48,700 bases of DNA, taken from the NCBI GenBank assembly GCA_015056655.1, contig SVFV01000027.1, positions 1 through 48,700 on the forward strand, read 5' to 3'. The position numbers and the translations under genes were made by a program. The stretch comes from Butyrivibrio sp. (GTDB lineage: Bacteria; Bacillota; Clostridia; Lachnospirales; Lachnospiraceae). Below, in pieces: positions 44,118 through 48,700 of the stretch. The notes below the pieces were generated by a model. That model made no database searches, was not told the origin of the DNA, and saw only the letters and a list, made by a program, of their open reading frames with translations. Position 1 is the stretch's first letter; each line of letters begins with the position of its first letter.

Positions 44118-44149
44118 GGAACGACCACATGGTGAGTCGTTCCTTTTTT
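44118..44149 (+). terminator. Intrinsic terminator after mecA
   Basis: A perfect 8-bp stem GGAACGAC/GTCGTTCC (44118-44125 with 44136-44143) with a 10-base loop and six T. It rules out the longest form of the next open frame, whose first codons would lie inside the stem. Confidence 0.9.
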
Positions 44150-44190
44150 CTAATTATGTATATAAACAAATACCCAATAGAGGTGCTGAT

Positions 44191-44922
44191 TTGGAAGAAA
44201 ATAAAAGTGGAGATGGCATCAGACTAAATAAATATATTGCGCAGTGTGGGATATGCTCACGCAGAGATGCAGATAAGCTGATAGACGAGAAAAGGATTAC
44301 TGTAAACGGCGTGGTAGCAGAACAGGGAATTAAGGTCTTTGAAGGTGACAGAGTTCTTTTTGACGGCAAGGAAGTAAGCCCATGTCAGGAGCATGTAGTA
44401 ATAGCCTATAATAAGCCCGTCGGTGTAGTATGTACCGAGAAGGATGAACATGCCGAGCGCACTATTATAGATGATCTGAAATATGATAAAAGAGTGACCT
44501 ATGCAGGACGCCTTGATAAGGACTCAGAAGGACTTATGATTCTCACTGATGATGGCGACCTGATTCAGGCTATGATGAAGGGCAGAAATGGTCATGAGAA
44601 AGAATATGTTGTAAGAGTTGACCATAAGCTTACAGACAAGTTTTTAAAGGAGCTTGAAAAGGGCGTTTACTTACCGGAGCTGGAAGTTAAAACAAGGCCC
44701 TGTAAGACAGATAAGATATCTGATGACTGTTTTAAGATTATCCTTACACAGGGACTTAACAGACAGATACGTCGAATGTGTGATGCCTTCGGGTATAAAG
44801 TAATTCAGCTGAAAAGAGTCAGAGTGATGAATATAAAGCTGGAGGGACTCGAGCATTCAGAGTACAGAATAATTGAAGGCAATGAGCTTACTGAGTTATA
44901 TAGATTAGCTGGACTAAAGTAA
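44191..44922 (+). CDS. rluF: 23S rRNA pseudouridine synthase, RluF/RsuA family
   Basis: Converts uridine to pseudouridine in 23S rRNA. An N-terminal S4 RNA-binding domain (about 10-60, IRLNKYIAQCGICSRRDADK) precedes the catalytic domain with Asp109 in GRLDKDSEGL. GLNRQIRRMCDAFGY is the signature of the RsuA/RluB/E/F group, and GHEKEYVV is closest to RluF. The open frame reaches back to 44116, but that start lies in a terminator; the TTG at 44191 has AGAGGTG just upstream and gives 243 residues. RluB remains an alternative name. Confidence 0.88.
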   Translation: MEENKSGDGIRLNKYIAQCGICSRRDADKLIDEKRITVNGVVAEQGIKVFEGDRVLFDGKEVSPCQEHVVIAYNKPVGVVCTEKDEHAERTIIDDLKYDKRVTYAGRLDKDSEGLMILTDDGDLIQAMMKGRNGHEKEYVVRVDHKLTDKFLKELEKGVYLPELEVKTRPCKTDKISDDCFKIILTQGLNRQIRRMCDAFGYKVIQLKRVRVMNIKLEGLEHSEYRIIEGNELTELYRLAGLK

Positions 44923-44945
44923 TATATGGAAAAAGTTTGAGATAG

Positions 44946-46979
<2,034 letters not shown>

Positions 46980-47001
46980 TTTTTGCTGGAGGATTAAATA
47001 G

Positions 47002-47967
47002 ATGCCTATCAAAATTATGAATGACCTTCCGGTCAGAGAAATACTTGAAAAAGAAAATATATTTGTAGTGGATGAGAATAGAGCTATGCATCAGGATATT
47101 CGTTCTTTAAATATTTGTATCCTGAATCTGATGCCTCTTAAGGAGGATACAGAGCTTCAGCTTCTTAGATCACTCTCTAATACACCATTACAGATAGACG
47201 TTTCATTTATGAGGGTATCAAGCCATAAGTCACTTAATACGTCACCTAACCACTTAAACAGGTTCTATCATACATTTGAAGAGCTTAAGGATAATACCTA
47301 TGACGGACTTATCATTACAGGTGCTCCTGTAGAACAGATGGAGTTTGAAGAGGTTGATTACTGGCCTGAGCTTTGCGGGATTTTTGAGTGGTCCAAAACA
47401 AACGTTACTTCCACCTTCCATATTTGCTGGGGTGCGCAGGCAGGTCTTTATTATCATTATGGAATCAATAAGAGAATGCTTCCTGAGAAGCTCTTTGGTC
47501 TGTTTGAGCACAGAGTAGAAAACAGGAAGGTTCCGCTTGTGCGTGGCTTTGATGATGTATTCCTTATGCCTCATTCAAGACACACTGAGTCACCTTCAAA
47601 AGCAATTCATAATTGTAAGGACCTTGTTGTTCTTGCAGAGTCTCCTGTGGCTGGAGTTTTCCTTTGCATGAGCAAAGATGGTAAAAATATTTTTGTAATG
47701 GGACATGCGGAGTATGACAGACTTACTCTTCATAACGAGTATATAAGAGATCTCAGTAAGGACCTTCCTATTCATGTTCCGGAGAATTATTATCCTGATG
47801 ATGACCCGGATAATACACCTAAGCTTACATGGAGATCCCATTGTAATAACCTTTATTCAAACTGGCTTGACTACTATGTTTATCAGGCTACTCCTTACAG
47901 ATGGGGTCAGATCCTTGATGATGCAAAGAAGCAGAAAGCCAGATCAGAGCTGACTGAGGAGCAATAA
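47002..47967 (+). CDS. metA: Homoserine O-acetyltransferase (MetA family)
   Basis: The first step of methionine synthesis. Catalytic Cys142 (HICWGAQAGLYYHYGI) and the His/Glu motifs HSRHTES and MGHAEYD are in place. At 321 residues it is full-length. Residue 111, in GAPVEQM, is Glu; in this family Glu111 goes with acetyl-CoA use and Gly with succinyl-CoA, so the product is probably O-acetylhomoserine. It begins 22 bases after ligA with TGGAGGAT. Operon linkage with ligA may be accidental. Confidence 0.95.
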   Translation: MPIKIMNDLPVREILEKENIFVVDENRAMHQDIRSLNICILNLMPLKEDTELQLLRSLSNTPLQIDVSFMRVSSHKSLNTSPNHLNRFYHTFEELKDNTYDGLIITGAPVEQMEFEEVDYWPELCGIFEWSKTNVTSTFHICWGAQAGLYYHYGINKRMLPEKLFGLFEHRVENRKVPLVRGFDDVFLMPHSRHTESPSKAIHNCKDLVVLAESPVAGVFLCMSKDGKNIFVMGHAEYDRLTLHNEYIRDLSKDLPIHVPENYYPDDDPDNTPKLTWRSHCNNLYSNWLDYYVYQATPYRWGQILDDAKKQKARSELTEEQ

Positions 47968-48082
47968 TTTCTCTGTAGAAATTAAAAATAAAAAGCATAA
48001 AAGTTTTATGAAATATCGTCTATTATGACCTCAAAGCAAAAAAAATAAGTTAGAATATATGTATCGGTGATTGATGGTTTAT

Positions 48083-48100
48083 GTAAGCCGCCTGGCTTGC
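48083..48100 (+). promoter_or_regulatory. Small hairpin just before the Tudor-domain gene
   Basis: GTAAGCC (48083-48089) pairs with GGCTTGC (48094-48100), including one G-U pair, with a four-base loop, directly ahead of the AAAAGGGG ribosome site. It could influence translation initiation; no stronger claim is possible. Confidence 0.35.
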
Positions 48101-48116
48101 AGAAAAGGGGTATATG

Positions 48117-48590
48117 ATGGGCTTAGATCTTGAAGTGGAAGAGAAAGAAGTAAGGACCACACCAAAGACCAGGACTAAAAGAACAAAAGAACTTCTTGAA
48201 GAAAACACAAAGAAGCTTGATGAATTAGGAAATGAACATGAAGCTCTTGAAAAAGAGATGAATGATATTAATGGCGAAGCTGCAACACTTGGAGATAAGG
48301 ATGTAGTTGGCCTTACTATTGATCATGAGAAATTTGGAAAAGGCAAAATCTCAACTCAGGATGGCAAGTACATCGAAGTTGAGTTTAAAGATGTGGTAAA
48401 GAAATTTGTTCTTCCCGGAGCTATTGCCGAAGGATATCTTCGAATCGATGACGAAGAACTTCTTGACTACTTTAAAAAGAGAAATGATGTTCATAATCGT
48501 CTCCTTAAAGTTCAGGTTGCTATAAGATCTAATGAATTTGCTGCTGAAAGAATCAGGGATGATATTGAAAAATTAAAAGAGAAAGCATAA
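48117..48590 (+). CDS. Small coiled-coil protein with PcrA/UvrD-like Tudor domain
   Basis: 157 residues. A basic/Thr-rich start is followed by a helix (about 25-55), then a compact beta domain (about 60-105): GLTIDHEKFGKGKI, IEVEFKDVVKKFVLP. The pattern H-x-x-F-G-x-G-x-I with following beta strands is that of the C-terminal Tudor domain of PcrA/UvrD helicases, which contacts RNA polymerase. Another helical coiled region closes the protein (about 110-157). No helicase is attached. The ATG at 48114 is in frame, but 48117 is better spaced from AAAAGGGG. Function unknown. Confidence 0.75.
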   Translation: MGLDLEVEEKEVRTTPKTRTKRTKELLEENTKKLDELGNEHEALEKEMNDINGEAATLGDKDVVGLTIDHEKFGKGKISTQDGKYIEVEFKDVVKKFVLPGAIAEGYLRIDDEELLDYFKKRNDVHNRLLKVQVAIRSNEFAAERIRDDIEKLKEKA

Positions 48591-48630
48591 TACCTATTTT
48601 TCTATATATGCGATTCTTATGAGGAATCAT

Positions 48631-48700
48631 AACCACCCGTCCAACGGGTGGTTTGCTCGCCCCTATAAGGGGCAGTTACCGGCCAGCGCCTAAAGACGCT
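48631..48700 (+). repeat. Cluster of three hairpins at the window edge, repeat-like
   Basis: AACCACCCG/CGGGTGGTT (48631-48639 with 48645-48653, perfect), GCCCCT/AGGGGC (48659-48664 with 48668-48673, perfect, loop ATA), and AGCGCCT/AGACGCT (48685-48691 with 48694-48700, one mismatch). The spacing and GC-rich arms differ from the surrounding AT-rich sequence. I recall similar three-hairpin blocks dispersed in clostridial genomes near IS200/IS605-type elements, but did not search. The block runs off the edge. Confidence 0.6.

Noticed and set aside
44116..44190. N-terminal extension of the pseudouridine synthase
   Set aside because: The extra 25 codons pass through the mecA terminator and have no ribosome site; the TTG at 44191 does.
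47966..47983. AATTTCT/AGAAATT hairpin after metA as a terminator
   Set aside because: The stem is short and AT-only and is followed by A-rich, not T-rich, sequence.

Overview
The window looks like chromosomal DNA from a motile, strictly anaerobic Lachnospiraceae bacterium, most like Butyrivibrio or Pseudobutyrivibrio. The reasons are AT-leaning codon use, Gram-positive-type ribosome binding sites (GGAGG), several TTG starts, CheC/CheD-type chemotaxis, a PASTA kinase, MecA, and a six-subunit Ech [NiFe] hydrogenase beside a complete flagellar/chemotaxis operon. The genus is an inference from gene content. Nearly everything reads on the + strand; the exceptions are a tRNA at the left edge and one metal-sensor gene. 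No non-coding stretch exceeds 300 bases.

Layout. 1-1309: tRNA-Met (minus strand) and an M42 aminopeptidase. 1403-5096: prpC-prkC-rsgA, the phosphatase / PASTA kinase / ribosome-assembly GTPase cluster. 5172-10628: a glycerol operon with its own promoter, a leader terminator that GlpP probably controls, glpP, glpK, a GlpA-like dehydrogenase, a second flavoprotein and a DUF1667 iron-sulphur protein. 10660-12153: a divergent metal module, with a CsoR/RcnR-type repressor carrying a 21-His tail facing a NifX-SlyD fusion with a Cys/His-rich linker. 12289-28145: flhA-flhF-flhG, a PilZ protein, cheB-cheA-cheW-cheC-cheD, a small membrane protein, fliA, a FapA-family protein, then several poorly known genes including a 55-residue membrane protein. 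28159-32171: rpsB-tsf behind a structured leader, then minC-minD-minE. 32234-43131: an OhrR-like MarR regulator, echABCDEF and hypF-hypC-hypD-hypE. 43165-48700: mecA, rluF, ligA, metA, a small Tudor-domain protein, and a group of strong hairpins running off the right edge.

How the parts fit. EchA-F would oxidise ferredoxin, make H2 and pump ions. HypC-F build and load its Fe(CN)2CO centre. The nickel-insertion genes hypA/hypB and a maturation protease are absent here. The large subunit ends right after its last CxxC motif, so no protease should be needed. The SlyD fusion is a candidate metal chaperone in the same window. The flagellar operon joins export (FlhA), placement and number (FlhF/FlhG), c-di-GMP braking (PilZ), adaptation and signalling (Che) and late-gene control (FliA). 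A sigma-D-like promoter lies just after the fapA-like gene.

The strongest leads for something undescribed are the His-rich repressor / NifX-SlyD pair, the 55-residue membrane protein and its neighbours in the flagellar operon tail, the stand-alone Tudor protein, and the nested promoter-in-terminator before the rpsB leader. All function statements come from reading motifs by eye; no database search was run.
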